A stretch of 64,000 nucleotides of DNA from Brumimicrobium sp. (GCA_023957385.1 JAMLGZ010000002.1:1-64000); one strand, 5' to 3'; shown: positions 24,333-33,711, counted from the first letter of the stretch. The notes: generated from the sequence alone by a model not told the origin. A program made the numbers and translations.

Positions 24333-24584
24333 ATGGCGAAAAATACATCAATATTATTAGGCGATTATTTCGAGAACTTTATAAACAAACAAATTAAAAG
24401 TGGAAAATACTCTTCAGCGAGTGAAGTTGTGCGAACTGCATTAAGAATGTTTGAGTTTGAAGAATCTAAAAAAATGAAGCTAGTAAACGAACTGAAAAAA
24501 GGAGAAAAATCAGGTTTTGTAAAAGAATTTAATAGAAAAGATTTTAGAATGGAACTTCATCAAAAATATCTCGCTGAAAAATGA
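24333..24584 (+). CDS. ParD-type antitoxin
   Basis: An 83-residue protein with an N-terminal ribbon-helix-helix (NTSILLGDYFENFINKQIKSGKYSSASEVVRTALRMFE is the ParD/CopG pattern in order; about 3-45) and a charged C-terminal tail that would wrap the toxin. It overlaps the toxin gene by 4 bp (ATGA at 24581). The palindrome at 24289-24307 is its likely operator. Confidence 0.88.
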   Translation: MAKNTSILLGDYFENFINKQIKSGKYSSASEVVRTALRMFEFEESKKMKLVNELKKGEKSGFVKEFNRKDFRMELHQKYLAEK

Positions 24585-24880
24585 ATTATAAAATAAGCAT
24601 TGAAGCGAAAGAAGACATTGAAAAAATTTGGCTTTACACTTTTAAAAAATGGTCACTTGAACAAGCTGACCGATACCTTGACTTTATAATGGATGAAATC
24701 GAATACATTGCCGAAAATCCTAATTCCGGAAAAGATTTTAGCTATGTAAGAAAAGGATACATGAGAACTCAAATAAAATCACATTTAATATTCTATAAAG
24801 TGAATAAAAAGCAAGATATCATTGAAATTATTAGAGTTCTACACCAAAAAATGGACATTGAAAATAGGCTGAAAGATTAA
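24581..24880 (+). CDS. RelE/ParE-family toxin
   Basis: A 99-residue toxin of the RelE/ParE fold: ISIEAKEDIEKIWLYTFKKWSLEQADRY at the start, then a central MDEIEYIAENPNSGKDF and a C-terminal LIFYKVNKKQDIIEIIRVLH strand pair. The ParD-type partner points to the ParE subgroup, whose members inhibit DNA gyrase, but RNase activity cannot be excluded. It is the last gene of the array, directly before attC9. Confidence 0.88.
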   Translation: MNYKISIEAKEDIEKIWLYTFKKWSLEQADRYLDFIMDEIEYIAENPNSGKDFSYVRKGYMRTQIKSHLIFYKVNKKQDIIEIIRVLHQKMDIENRLKD

Positions 24881-24895
24881 TAAAGATATCGCTGC

Positions 24896-25029
24896 AGATT
24901 ACAAGTGGTTTTGCGTCAGGCGGGTTAATCGATTTAATTTAAATTTTTTAGTATATTTGAAAGTTGGTGCTTCGGTTCAAAATTTACGGTAAAAATCCGC
25001 CCGAACGTAAATCCGCCAACCCGTTAGAA
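24896..25029 (+). repeat. attC-like palindromic site 9 (array end)
   Basis: The left core is degenerate (AGATTAC, 24896-24902), and the right core is GTTAGAA (25023-25029). GGCGGG (24919-24924) pairs with the CCGCCC block (24997-25002). The outer GTGGTTTTGCGTC pairs imperfectly with GAACGTAAATCCGC. The loop has a perfect -7 match TATATTTG (24952-24959), then TGGTGCTTCGG. Core chromosomal genes on both strands start 15 bp later, so this is the right border of the array. Confidence 0.65.
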
Positions 25030-25044
25030 AAAACAATTTGTTTC

Positions 25045-26040
25045 CTACCCCTCCACCACTATCTCTTGGAAATCTCGCGCTATCTCATCAAGGGTCGCAT
25101 AAATTTCATCCAAATCATAGGTAGTAACAAGTTTTGAGCGTAAAGGTTTGATATTAGCTATTCCTCTAAAGTAGTTTGAATAATGACGTTTCATTTCATT
25201 GATAGCCAATTTTTCGCCTTTCCATTTTATACTTAAATCCAGGTGTCTTCGTGCCACATTTACACGTTGTTCTACAGTCGGTGAAGGAAGATGCTCGCCT
25301 GTCTTTTGGAAATGTTTAATTTCATTAAATATCCATGGATATCCAATAGAAGCACGACCAATCATCAATCCATCTACGCCATACCTGTTTTTGTATTCGA
25401 CGGCTTTTTCAGGAGAATCAATATCTCCGTTCCCAAATACAGGAATATGCATGCGCGGATTATTTTTTACCTCACCAATAAGCGTCCAATCAGCCTCTCC
25501 TTTGTACATCTGCTTGCGCGTTCTTCCGTGAATAGAAATCGCTTCGATTCCCACATCTTGAAGTCTTTCTGCTACTTCTACAATGTATTTAGAGTTCTCA
25601 TCCCATCCCAAACGTGTTTTAACCGTAACAGGTAAATGCGTGGTTTTGACAATTTCTTCTGTCAGTTTGACCATCTTTGGGATATCCAATAAAATTCCAG
25701 CTCCTGAGCCTTTACAAGCAACTTTCTTAACTGGACAACCATAATTGATGTCAATAATATCAGGGTTTGTTTTCTCAATAATTTCGGTAGCTTGACGCAT
25801 ACTGTCAAAGTCATTTCCAAACACTTGGATTCCTACAGGACGTTCTGCTTCGTAGATGTCGAGTTTCATGACACTTTTTGCTGCATCTCGAATTAAGCCT
25901 TCAGCAGAAATGAATTCGGAGTACATTAAATCACATCCATTCTCTTTGCATAATGCACGGAAGGGAGGATCACTCACGTCTTCCATCGGAGCGAGTAATA
26001 ATGGAAAATCTCCTAAGTCTATGTCACGTATTTTTGCCAT
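25045..26040 (-). CDS. dusB: tRNA-dihydrouridine synthase B
   Basis: An FMN enzyme reducing uridines in the tRNA D-loop. Motifs are LLAPMEDVSDPPFRALC, YGCPVKKVACKGSGAGILL with the catalytic Cys, VKTRLGWDENSKY and GNGDIDSPEKA. The longer open frame begins at 26076, but that start lies in the promoter. The Met at 26038-26040 (MAKIRDIDLGDFP) sits 8 bp after a perfect -7 box and is chosen. It gives 331 residues, a normal length. Confidence 0.95.
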   Translation of the reverse strand: MAKIRDIDLGDFPLLLAPMEDVSDPPFRALCKENGCDLMYSEFISAEGLIRDAAKSVMKLDIYEAERPVGIQVFGNDFDSMRQATEIIEKTNPDIIDINYGCPVKKVACKGSGAGILLDIPKMVKLTEEIVKTTHLPVTVKTRLGWDENSKYIVEVAERLQDVGIEAISIHGRTRKQMYKGEADWTLIGEVKNNPRMHIPVFGNGDIDSPEKAVEYKNRYGVDGLMIGRASIGYPWIFNEIKHFQKTGEHLPSPTVEQRVNVARRHLDLSIKWKGEKLAINEMKRHYSNYFRGIANIKPLRSKLVTTYDLDEIYATLDEIARDFQEIVVEG

Positions 26041-26048
26041 CGTGATTG

Positions 26049-26080
26049 CAAAAGTACGTGGAAGTTTGCGTTTCACAAAA
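26049..26080 (-). promoter_or_regulatory. Promoter of dusB
   Basis: On the - strand TTTTG (26080-26076) and TACTTTTG (26056-26049) are spaced exactly 19 bp, a textbook Bacteroidota promoter. The start codon follows 8 bp later, which decides the dusB start and implies a very short leader. Confidence 0.75.
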
Positions 26081-26146
26081 TATTATTGATAAACAGTATG
26101 GTTTATTTAAGTTATCTTTCTTATTTTTGGTCAACTGATCTACTAT

Positions 26147-27955
26147 ATGACGGAAATAGCTGGTATTATATCTATCCAAAAGCAAATTAATCCCGACAAA
26201 TGTTTTGTGTTGTCGGATGTATTTAACAATGTGTTTGAAAATGAGATATCATCTTTTCTTGATCAGTCCCAGAATAGTGGTTTTTGCTGTAAAGATTCTA
26301 CTCATTTCTATCATGCAGAAGAAGAGAATATTACAATTTCCTATTCGGGGAATATATATAATACAGATGAAATTAAAATAGCTTTAGTAAATGAAGGAGT
26401 TAGTATTGAAACATCTGAAATTACACATATTCTTGTAAAAGCCTATCAGCATTGGGGTGAAAATTTCATTCAACATGTGAATGGAGCATTTGCTCTTGTA
26501 ATATGGGATGGAGTTAAAAAGGAAGGATTCGTTTATCGAGATAGAATAGGTGAAAAACCTTTATTTTATATCTGGGATGGAGAGGCTTTACATTATTCTT
26601 CAGAGCTAAATTCCTTAACACGATTTATCCAAAAAGATAAATGGGATTATGAAGCGATACAACATTTCTTTCGATTGGGTTATATTCCGGCTCCACATAC
26701 TATTTATCAGGATATTAAGAAACTAGAACCTGGAAACTATATACATGTTTATCAAGATATTGGAGAATTAAAGTCATATTGGATTTTAGAAAATCAGCTG
26801 ACGGAAGAAACAGTCCAAGATGAGGTATATGCTAAGAAAGAATACCATGAATTATTGCAATCAAGTGTCCAAATGCGCTTAGGTGATAAGACAGGGATTT
26901 TCTTTAGTGGTGGTATTGATTCTTCTTTGATTGCTGCTGTTTCCCAATCTCTTTCAGATCAAAAGATATCCACGTTTTCAGTGAAGATAGAGGGAGCGCC
27001 TCGTGACGAAAGTAAGTATGCAGAAATGATTGCAGGGAAATTAGAAACTAATCATTATGAAATTCCTTTTAATCATTCCCATGTGATAAATCATATTAAA
27101 AACTTTGTACAATGGTATGAAGAGCCTTATGCTGATGCATCTGGATTACCATCATTTATAGCTTCAAAGCAAGCAAAGATGATTGTTGAGAATGTGTTTT
27201 TAGGGGATGGAGGTGATGAGCAGTTTTTAGGGTATGGAATGCACTTATGGGCTGAGCGATTACATAAATATACTTTCTTCCGAAATATAGTTAGAGACAT
27301 ATTGAGTTATTCAGTTAAGTTGAACCATCAGCGTGTTAGTCAGTATTTTGATTTTAAGCGAGGTGAGAGTTTTCCAGCACATATATTTTCTGTTGATCAG
27401 GGATTCTTTTCTGGTAGGGAACTAAGTAGAAACTTTCATTTTGAAGAACATTATAAAGCCTTAGAATTACTACCAACAGCCCGAAAACTGTCTCCTGGAG
27501 AGTATCAAAGTTTGTATGATTTAAAATTTTATCTACCCAATGATTTAACCCGTAAAGTAGAACGTGTTAGTAGTCAGGTAGGGTTAAATATTCATTCCCC
27601 TTTATTGGATTATCGCCTAGTTGAAAAGAGTATTAATTTCGATAAGAATTTGAAGTTAAAAGATGGTGGGAGTAAATATTTATTGCGCCAAATCTTATTT
27701 GATTATCTGCCAAAAGAAATGTTTGAACGCCCTAAATGGGGCTTTGGAATCCCACTAAATAAATGGCTTTCTAAAGAATTGAGAGAGATTCTGGAAGCAT
27801 ATGTAAATAGAGAAGTGCTTAGTAAATATGATTTTTATAATGTAGAAGCAATTTTACATCTAAAAGAAGAGTACCTCAACGGGAAGACCTATCTCTATAA
27901 TCAATTATGGCTCGTTATCTTATTCAATATTTGGGCAGAAAAACAAAAGAGTTGA
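26147..27955 (+). CDS. Asparagine synthetase-like protein lacking the nucleophilic Cys
   Basis: A 602-residue class B asparagine synthetase homologue. The N-terminal glutaminase half is recognisable (FIQHVNGAFALVIWDG, YRDRIGEKPLFY), but the protein begins MTEIAGIIS where active enzymes begin MCGI, so the catalytic Cys is absent. The C-terminal half keeps the ATP PP-loop SGGIDSS (from residue 254), FLGDGGDEQFLGY, and RKVERVSSQVGLNIHSPLLD. It probably uses ammonia or another nitrogen donor, or amidates a different substrate. Confidence 0.85.
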   Translation: MTEIAGIISIQKQINPDKCFVLSDVFNNVFENEISSFLDQSQNSGFCCKDSTHFYHAEEENITISYSGNIYNTDEIKIALVNEGVSIETSEITHILVKAYQHWGENFIQHVNGAFALVIWDGVKKEGFVYRDRIGEKPLFYIWDGEALHYSSELNSLTRFIQKDKWDYEAIQHFFRLGYIPAPHTIYQDIKKLEPGNYIHVYQDIGELKSYWILENQLTEETVQDEVYAKKEYHELLQSSVQMRLGDKTGIFFSGGIDSSLIAAVSQSLSDQKISTFSVKIEGAPRDESKYAEMIAGKLETNHYEIPFNHSHVINHIKNFVQWYEEPYADASGLPSFIASKQAKMIVENVFLGDGGDEQFLGYGMHLWAERLHKYTFFRNIVRDILSYSVKLNHQRVSQYFDFKRGESFPAHIFSVDQGFFSGRELSRNFHFEEHYKALELLPTARKLSPGEYQSLYDLKFYLPNDLTRKVERVSSQVGLNIHSPLLDYRLVEKSINFDKNLKLKDGGSKYLLRQILFDYLPKEMFERPKWGFGIPLNKWLSKELREILEAYVNREVLSKYDFYNVEAILHLKEEYLNGKTYLYNQLWLVILFNIWAEKQKS

Positions 27956-27968
27956 AACGCTCTATGAA

Positions 27969-28967
27969 TTATCGTGAGCTATAATTAAAATGCAGTACTT
28001 TGATAAGTCTTTTCGAAGAGCCATCATCTTCACTGTAATAAGAGAGAGATTTAGGGAGTAATTGATTGTATATAATATCAGCTTGTTCGGCATGTATAAA
28101 AGTGTTATCATTGGCATATAGACTATCCGTAAAACCTGTTATTAGTCCATCTTCATTATAATTAAAATCCTTTTTAGTATAAAATCCATCTGTATAAAAT
28201 CGTTGTGATTTTATTAAATCATTTGAATAATAGGATTGTTCTAGAAACATTACCCGTTCTACAAGATTCTGAATGGAGAAAGATGATATAAAGTTTTTGG
28301 GACATCCAAAATAGATAATATCGTCTGCTTCAGGTTGAAGCACTTTATCTATAAAAGTTACATTCCATTTAGAAGAATCTGTTATGAAATAATGATATAT
28401 GTCTCGATTCCCATCTAAATATGCTATGTATGTAGAATCCCTATTCTCAAGCACCAATCTTCTATATTGTTGTAGATCTTCTAATGTACTAAGATATGAT
28501 ACTGGGTTTCTTTTTTTGTTTTTGTATTCAATTTTACTATTCACTTCAGGAATGGAATATCCGTCTTCATCTACTTTCTTATGGTATAAGAAATGATGTG
28601 TGGCTATTACTTTCCCCATATTTAGTTCGGAAATAGATATTTTTTCAATAAACCCAGATTTATCGAAAGCAAACTTAATTTTTTGATAAGGAAGTGTATC
28701 TACTACACTTAATAAAGTATCCGTTTGGTTAAAATTTGAAAATGAAACTTCAATATCTTGAATCTTTAGTGAGTCAACTAAAGTAGGGGAGAACCAAATA
28801 GGGAAACTTATATTATTTAGGTTATTTTCATTGAAACTCCCCCAGTCAATGAGTTGCTCAGTAACTGGGGGAGTAATTTCTTTTATTTTCTTCTTTTTGT
28901 GGTTTTCTTGACAACCTAAACTAGATATGATATATATACCAAGTACTATGATTGTCCATTTTTGCAT
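27969..28967 (-). CDS. Hypothetical lipoprotein
   Basis: A 332-residue protein with a lipobox (IISSLGC, cysteine at about 19) followed by a Lys-rich stretch (KKKKIKE). The rest has repeated short beta-strand-like segments (KSQRFYTDGFYTKKDFNYNEDGLITGFTDSLY), resembling proteins with tandem tail-fibre or toxin-like repeats, but no family is claimed. It is convergent with the asparagine synthetase-like gene and 18 bp upstream of nothing on its own strand; the SPFH gene precedes it in the same direction. Confidence 0.6.
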   Translation of the reverse strand: MQKWTIIVLGIYIISSLGCQENHKKKKIKEITPPVTEQLIDWGSFNENNLNNISFPIWFSPTLVDSLKIQDIEVSFSNFNQTDTLLSVVDTLPYQKIKFAFDKSGFIEKISISELNMGKVIATHHFLYHKKVDEDGYSIPEVNSKIEYKNKKRNPVSYLSTLEDLQQYRRLVLENRDSTYIAYLDGNRDIYHYFITDSSKWNVTFIDKVLQPEADDIIYFGCPKNFISSFSIQNLVERVMFLEQSYYSNDLIKSQRFYTDGFYTKKDFNYNEDGLITGFTDSLYANDNTFIHAEQADIIYNQLLPKSLSYYSEDDGSSKRLIKVLHFNYSSR

Positions 28968-28985
28968 ATCAGCTATTTTCCTGGT

Positions 28986-29918
28986 TTATGCCCCACCTTT
29001 TTTAAGCGTACTTTTTTTCATTGCCTCTCCCAATTGATTAGAAGTAGCAAATGCAGTAACCATATTATTTAACATATCAGTACCTGCTTGTGGAGAGTTT
29101 GGCATTAAAATCAAATTGGTATCTGTCTTTTCACCAATTGATTGGAGCGTATCGTAATGTTGAGTTACAACAATTAATGCAGAAGCCTCCTGAGAGTTGA
29201 TTCCTACATTGTTCAATACGTCAACACTTTCTACCAATCCACGAGCAATTTCTCTTCGTTGATCTGCGATACCTTGTCCTTGTAAACGCTTACTTTCTGC
29301 TTCTGCTTTAGCTTTTGCAACAATTTTAATTCTTTCTGCCTCTGCTTCAAACTCTGCAGCTACTTTTTCTCTTTCTGCTGCATTAATACGGTTCATCGCT
29401 TGTTTTACCTGCTCATCGGGATCAATATCCGTTACCAAAGTTTTGATTATATCGTATCCATAAGTTTTCATGGCTTCATTTAATTCAGATTTTACCGCAA
29501 TCGCGATATCATGCTTTCTTTCAAATACATCATCCAATTTCATTTTTGGAACTTCTGCACGAACTACGTCAAAAACATAGGAAGTGATTTGAGTTCTTGG
29601 ATTTTCTAATTTGTAAAATGCATCGTAAACAGAACCTTTATCTACTTCAAACTGAACAGATATTTTTAAACGAACAAATACGTCGTCCTTTGTTTTTGTT
29701 TCAACCAATACATCTAATTGTTGAATCTTAAGGTTTACAATTCCTGCTTTTTTATCAATTAAAGGGATTTTAAATTGAAGACCGGAATGACGAATGGAAG
29801 CAAATTTTCCAAAACGTTCTATAATTACTGCAGATTGTTGTTTTACTAGGAAAAATGAAGCTAAAATGATAATTAATATAAATGCTGCAAAGGCAAATTC
29901 AACGGGAGTAAATGGCAT
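28986..29918 (-). CDS. SPFH/band-7 (stomatin-like) membrane protein
   Basis: A 310-residue protein with one N-terminal transmembrane helix (about 5-25), an SPFH domain (SAVIIERFGKFASIRHSGLQFKIPLIDK) and a long coiled coil rich in Ala/Glu/Lys (AAEREKVAAEFEAEAERIK). The C-terminal part has the usual oligomerisation tail. Stomatin-like proteins form membrane scaffolds and often work with proteases. No NfeD partner is seen next to it. Confidence 0.9.
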   Translation of the reverse strand: MPFTPVEFAFAAFILIIILASFFLVKQQSAVIIERFGKFASIRHSGLQFKIPLIDKKAGIVNLKIQQLDVLVETKTKDDVFVRLKISVQFEVDKGSVYDAFYKLENPRTQITSYVFDVVRAEVPKMKLDDVFERKHDIAIAVKSELNEAMKTYGYDIIKTLVTDIDPDEQVKQAMNRINAAEREKVAAEFEAEAERIKIVAKAKAEAESKRLQGQGIADQRREIARGLVESVDVLNNVGINSQEASALIVVTQHYDTLQSIGEKTDTNLILMPNSPQAGTDMLNNMVTAFATSNQLGEAMKKSTLKKGGA

Positions 29919-29992
29919 AATAGTATTTTTTTAAGTTAATAATGAATAAAGATACAGAAATCTATTTTAAATAATGTGTTTTTAAGTTAAAA

Positions 29993-31024
29993 TTAATTTA
30001 CAATAACAGTTCTCACTTCACTTCCTCTAGCTTCTTTCAGTTTATCAATTGCTTCGTTAATCAATGCTGCCTCCAAAGGAATACGATTCGACACTAATTT
30101 TGAAGTATCAAATCTCCCGTTTCTTGAATATTCAAGTAAAGTGTAAATTTCTTTTAAATGATGATCATTAGCACCGATAAGTTCAACTTCATTCCCTAAA
30201 ATTTCTTTATAGGTATTCACTTCAATATTTTGGGTAGTAAGTCCAACAAAAACAACTCTTCCCATCACACCAACTGACTTTATAGCTTGCTTTTGTGTTA
30301 AAGGAAGGCCTGCCAATTCTAAAGCTACATCTACTCCTTTTCCGTTTGTTAAACGTTTTAATTCGGTTACAACATCCAATTCAGCTGCATTTACAGGAAT
30401 GGCCCCATATTTTTGTGCAAAATCTAATTTAGCTGGATTAATATCTACTGCAAAGACCTGGTTTGCTCCAAAAATTTTTGCTAATTGTACGGCTGATTGT
30501 CCTAAACCTCCCACTCCAAAAACAGCCACATTATCTCCCACTTGAATACGCCCTTTTATCAAAGCATGGAAAGATGTCGCTGATGAACACATCATGATGG
30601 CACCCTCTTCAAAAGATATTTCTGCTGGAAGTGGAACTGCATTCCGTGCTGGAACAGCTATGTACTCTGCAAAACCTCCATCCCTCTTACAACCAATCAT
30701 TTGTCCAGATGGACAAAATTGTTCTTGTCCAGAAGTGCAATACACACAATTTCCACATGTTACCACGTAATGAACGCACACTCTATCTCCAATCTTAACA
30801 TTTGTTACTTGCGAACCTACTTTCTCAATAATCCCAGAAATTTCATGTCCCAAGGTAATAGGAGTAAAAGCAGTTGGTAAAATTCCTGCCTTATAATTTA
30901 CATCAGAATGACAAATTCCTGCTGCTTTAATTTGAATTAAAACATCGTTTGCACCTATTTCTGGAATAGGAATTTCATGATTTTCTAAGGGTTGATTTTT
31001 TCCAACAAATCGGACTGCTTTCAT
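29993..31024 (-). CDS. Zinc-dependent alcohol dehydrogenase
   Basis: A 343-residue medium-chain dehydrogenase. The catalytic-zinc site has CHSD (about 38-41) and GHEISG (about 59-64). The structural zinc is held by four Cys in CGNCVYCTSGQEQFC (about 89-103). The NAD-binding motif is VFGVGGLGQSAVQLAK (about 168-183). It oxidises a primary or secondary alcohol; the exact substrate is unknown. No close functional partner is seen. Confidence 0.9.
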   Translation of the reverse strand: MKAVRFVGKNQPLENHEIPIPEIGANDVLIQIKAAGICHSDVNYKAGILPTAFTPITLGHEISGIIEKVGSQVTNVKIGDRVCVHYVVTCGNCVYCTSGQEQFCPSGQMIGCKRDGGFAEYIAVPARNAVPLPAEISFEEGAIMMCSSATSFHALIKGRIQVGDNVAVFGVGGLGQSAVQLAKIFGANQVFAVDINPAKLDFAQKYGAIPVNAAELDVVTELKRLTNGKGVDVALELAGLPLTQKQAIKSVGVMGRVVFVGLTTQNIEVNTYKEILGNEVELIGANDHHLKEIYTLLEYSRNGRFDTSKLVSNRIPLEAALINEAIDKLKEARGSEVRTVIVN

Positions 31025-31143
31025 AGGAGACTCATATTATTTTTCAAGTACTAAATTAGTATTTACTCAAAAACTCTGAAAGAATTTATAGACTATTATT
31101 GGCTAAAAAATTGCTACTCTATAGTCCGCAACAAAATAATTTC

Positions 31144-31151
31144 TAAATTTG
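31144..31151 (+). promoter_or_regulatory. -7 box of the M1 peptidase gene
   Basis: TAAATTTG matches TAnnTTTG and ends 5 bp before the ATG at 31157. With initiation a few bases downstream of the box, the transcript would have almost no leader. Confidence 0.45.
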
Positions 31152-31156
31152 GTTTT

Positions 31157-33040
31157 ATGAAATCAAAAATAGTATCTCTCCTCATAATAGGATGTAGCTT
31201 AAATTTATCTCTATTTTCACAAGAGATTTTTATACCTAGAAGCGTACAAAAAGCATATTCCAATAAAACCCGTTCATTAGATGGAAAACCAGGGGAGAAT
31301 TATTGGCAAAATAAAGGAAAGTATGATATTCAAATCAGTATAAATCCACCTAGCAGAACAATAACTGGTGTCGAAAAAATTATTTATACGAATAATAGCC
31401 CGGATACACTGAAAAAATTAAGCATTAAACTCATTCAAAATCATCACAAAGCTGAATCACCACGTAGCAGACCTGTTCCCGATACTTATCTAACACCAGG
31501 AATCAAAGTGGATTATTATGCAGAAAATGGAGCGCAACGCCCTTGGAATGAAAGTTTTTGGGATGGAACGGATAAATGGATGGAACTCAAAACGCCGCTC
31601 TTGCCAAAGCAAAAAGTAGAATTAACTTTTAAATGGAATTACGAAGTTTCCAAACAAAGTGGTCGTGAAGGAGCTATAGATTCTACTACTTTTTTCTTGG
31701 GATATTTTTATCCTCGCGTAGCTGTTTATGATGATTATGAAGGATGGGACAGAATGCCACATATCACCGCACAAGAATTTTATAACGATTTTAATGACTA
31801 TACACTTGAAGTTACCGTTCCAAAGAATTATTTGGTATGGGCAACAGGAGATTTACTAAATCCAAGCGAAGTATTGCAGGAAACTGTGGTAAAAAATCTT
31901 GAAAAATCTATGACATCAGATGAAACAATGCGTATTGCTAGTTTCCAAGATGTATTAGCTGGTAAAATTACTAAACAACAAGAAACGAACACTTGGAAAT
32001 GGAGTGCAAATCATATTTCAGATATTGCATGTGCCATAAGCAATCACTATAACTGGGATGCTGCAAGCGTTGTAGTAGATGAAAAAACGGGAAGACGTGC
32101 TAGTACACAGGCAGCATATAATGAAGAAGCAAAAGATTTTCAAGGAATGGTAGGATTTATTCAACATGCTTTAGGGTGGTTTTCTACTCAATATCCAGGA
32201 GTACCTTATCCATATTCTAAGATGACTGTTGTGCGTGGACAAGCCGATATGGAATTCCCTATGATGGCAAATGATAATTCACAAGATGATCCTATGTTAA
32301 CTCAATTTATCGCACAACATGAAATTGCTCACACTTGGTTTCCTTTCTATATGGGGATTAATGAAACTCGTTTTGCCTTTATGGATGAAGGGTGGACTGT
32401 ATTTAATGAGTATTTTATAGGAATTGATGATGTTGGCAAAGAGAAAGCAGATACATTTTTTAAAGAATTTCGAGTACAAAGATGGATTGATAATGATGAT
32501 TTTGAAAAAGATCTACCCATTATGATTCCTACCAATAATTTAACTCGAAATGCTGCTGGAGATAATATCTATGGAAAAGCTGCATTAAGCTATTTGGCTT
32601 TGAGAGATTATTTGGGTGACGAGAGATTTAAAAAGGCTTTACATGGATTTATGGATAGATGGAATGGGAAGCATCCAATCCCGTGGGACTTCTTCTACTC
32701 TTTTAATGACTTGACAGGTGAAAACCTCAATTGGTTTTGGAAAAAATGGTACTTTGATTATGGATATATTGATTTGGCCATTAAGAATGTTCAAGTAGAA
32801 GATGAAAAGGTTACTATACAAATTGAAAATAAGGGAGGAATACCTGCCCCAGTAGATGTAATACTCATCACAAAAGATGGCAAAGAACAACGTTTTCACC
32901 AAACTCCTGAAATTTGGAAAAGCATGGCTAATACAGCTAGCTTCCAAGTAACAGGTGTTAAGGATTTAAAAGCAATCATCTTGGATACAGGCATCTGGAT
33001 GGATACAAATGAGCTAAATAATACGTGGGAATTAAAGTAA
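31157..33040 (+). CDS. M1-family (aminopeptidase N-like) metallopeptidase
   Basis: A 627-residue exported zinc peptidase with a signal peptide (SLNLSLFSQ). The zinc site is HEIAH (388-392), with Glu411 in FMDEGW exactly 19 residues after the second His, as in M1 enzymes (HEXXH-X18-E). The family exopeptidase motif GxMEN is replaced by ADMEFPMM (about 362-369), a variant common in Bacteroidota members. The N-terminal beta domain and C-terminal helical region are present. It probably trims peptides in the periplasm. Confidence 0.9.
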   Translation: MKSKIVSLLIIGCSLNLSLFSQEIFIPRSVQKAYSNKTRSLDGKPGENYWQNKGKYDIQISINPPSRTITGVEKIIYTNNSPDTLKKLSIKLIQNHHKAESPRSRPVPDTYLTPGIKVDYYAENGAQRPWNESFWDGTDKWMELKTPLLPKQKVELTFKWNYEVSKQSGREGAIDSTTFFLGYFYPRVAVYDDYEGWDRMPHITAQEFYNDFNDYTLEVTVPKNYLVWATGDLLNPSEVLQETVVKNLEKSMTSDETMRIASFQDVLAGKITKQQETNTWKWSANHISDIACAISNHYNWDAASVVVDEKTGRRASTQAAYNEEAKDFQGMVGFIQHALGWFSTQYPGVPYPYSKMTVVRGQADMEFPMMANDNSQDDPMLTQFIAQHEIAHTWFPFYMGINETRFAFMDEGWTVFNEYFIGIDDVGKEKADTFFKEFRVQRWIDNDDFEKDLPIMIPTNNLTRNAAGDNIYGKAALSYLALRDYLGDERFKKALHGFMDRWNGKHPIPWDFFYSFNDLTGENLNWFWKKWYFDYGYIDLAIKNVQVEDEKVTIQIENKGGIPAPVDVILITKDGKEQRFHQTPEIWKSMANTASFQVTGVKDLKAIILDTGIWMDTNELNNTWELK

Positions 33041-33126
33041 AATTTTCCTTATTTTCTATCACTGTTCCCTATCTCCTATAGATTCCCTATATTTGCCAAA
33101 AATTAAAATTCTTTTGAATTAAAGTT

Positions 33127-33711
33127 ATGATTGGATTTATTATTAGAGTGATTGTTGCCCTATCTGCTTTAGCATTTAATGTATATCTTTTTGCAGTTGG
33201 TTCTTGGGGCTGGGGTATTAGTATGATCTTCCTGACTGCCTTGATTTGGCTAAGTTTTTGGAGAAATGAGAATGTGATTATTGCTTTGTACCAAATGCGT
33301 TTTGGTAATCAAGACAAGGCTTGGAAATCGTTGAATCGTATCAAATCAGAACGATTTTTACCAAAAAGTCAACGTGCATACGTGTTTTACCTAAAAGGAA
33401 TGTTGGGATTACAACAGAATATTGGTATGGCTCAATGTGAACAATTGGTAAGAAAGGCTTTAACTACAGGATTACGTACTAAGCAAGATCAAGCGGTTGC
33501 AAAAATGCAGTTAGCTGGCATCTGTATGCAGACAGGACGTAAGAATGAAGCACAAATGTTGTTGTCAGAATCTAAGAAATTGGATACAAACAATATGCTT
33601 TCAGAACAATTGGGAATGATGAAAAAACAAATGGGTATGGTTGCTTCTCCTAATCAAATGCGCATGGCACAGATGCATAAAGGGAGAGTGAAGATGCCTA
33701 GAAAAAGATAA
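33127..33711 (+). CDS. Membrane protein with TPR-like helical domain
   Basis: A 194-residue protein with two N-terminal transmembrane helices (about 4-24 and 27-47). A soluble helical part follows that looks like two or three degenerate TPR units (QDKAWKSLNRIKSE, QRAYVFYLKGMLGLQ, AKMQLAGICMQTGRKNEA), ending in a basic Met-rich tail. The -7 box TATATTTG lies at 33088-33095. It overlaps the next gene by one base. No specific function is recognised. Confidence 0.6.
   Translation: MIGFIIRVIVALSALAFNVYLFAVGSWGWGISMIFLTALIWLSFWRNENVIIALYQMRFGNQDKAWKSLNRIKSERFLPKSQRAYVFYLKGMLGLQQNIGMAQCEQLVRKALTTGLRTKQDQAVAKMQLAGICMQTGRKNEAQMLLSESKKLDTNNMLSEQLGMMKKQMGMVASPNQMRMAQMHKGRVKMPRKR

Noticed and set aside
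26041..26076. The longer N-terminus for dusB
   Set aside because: It would be encoded inside a perfect -33/-7 promoter; the Met at 26040 matches the family start.
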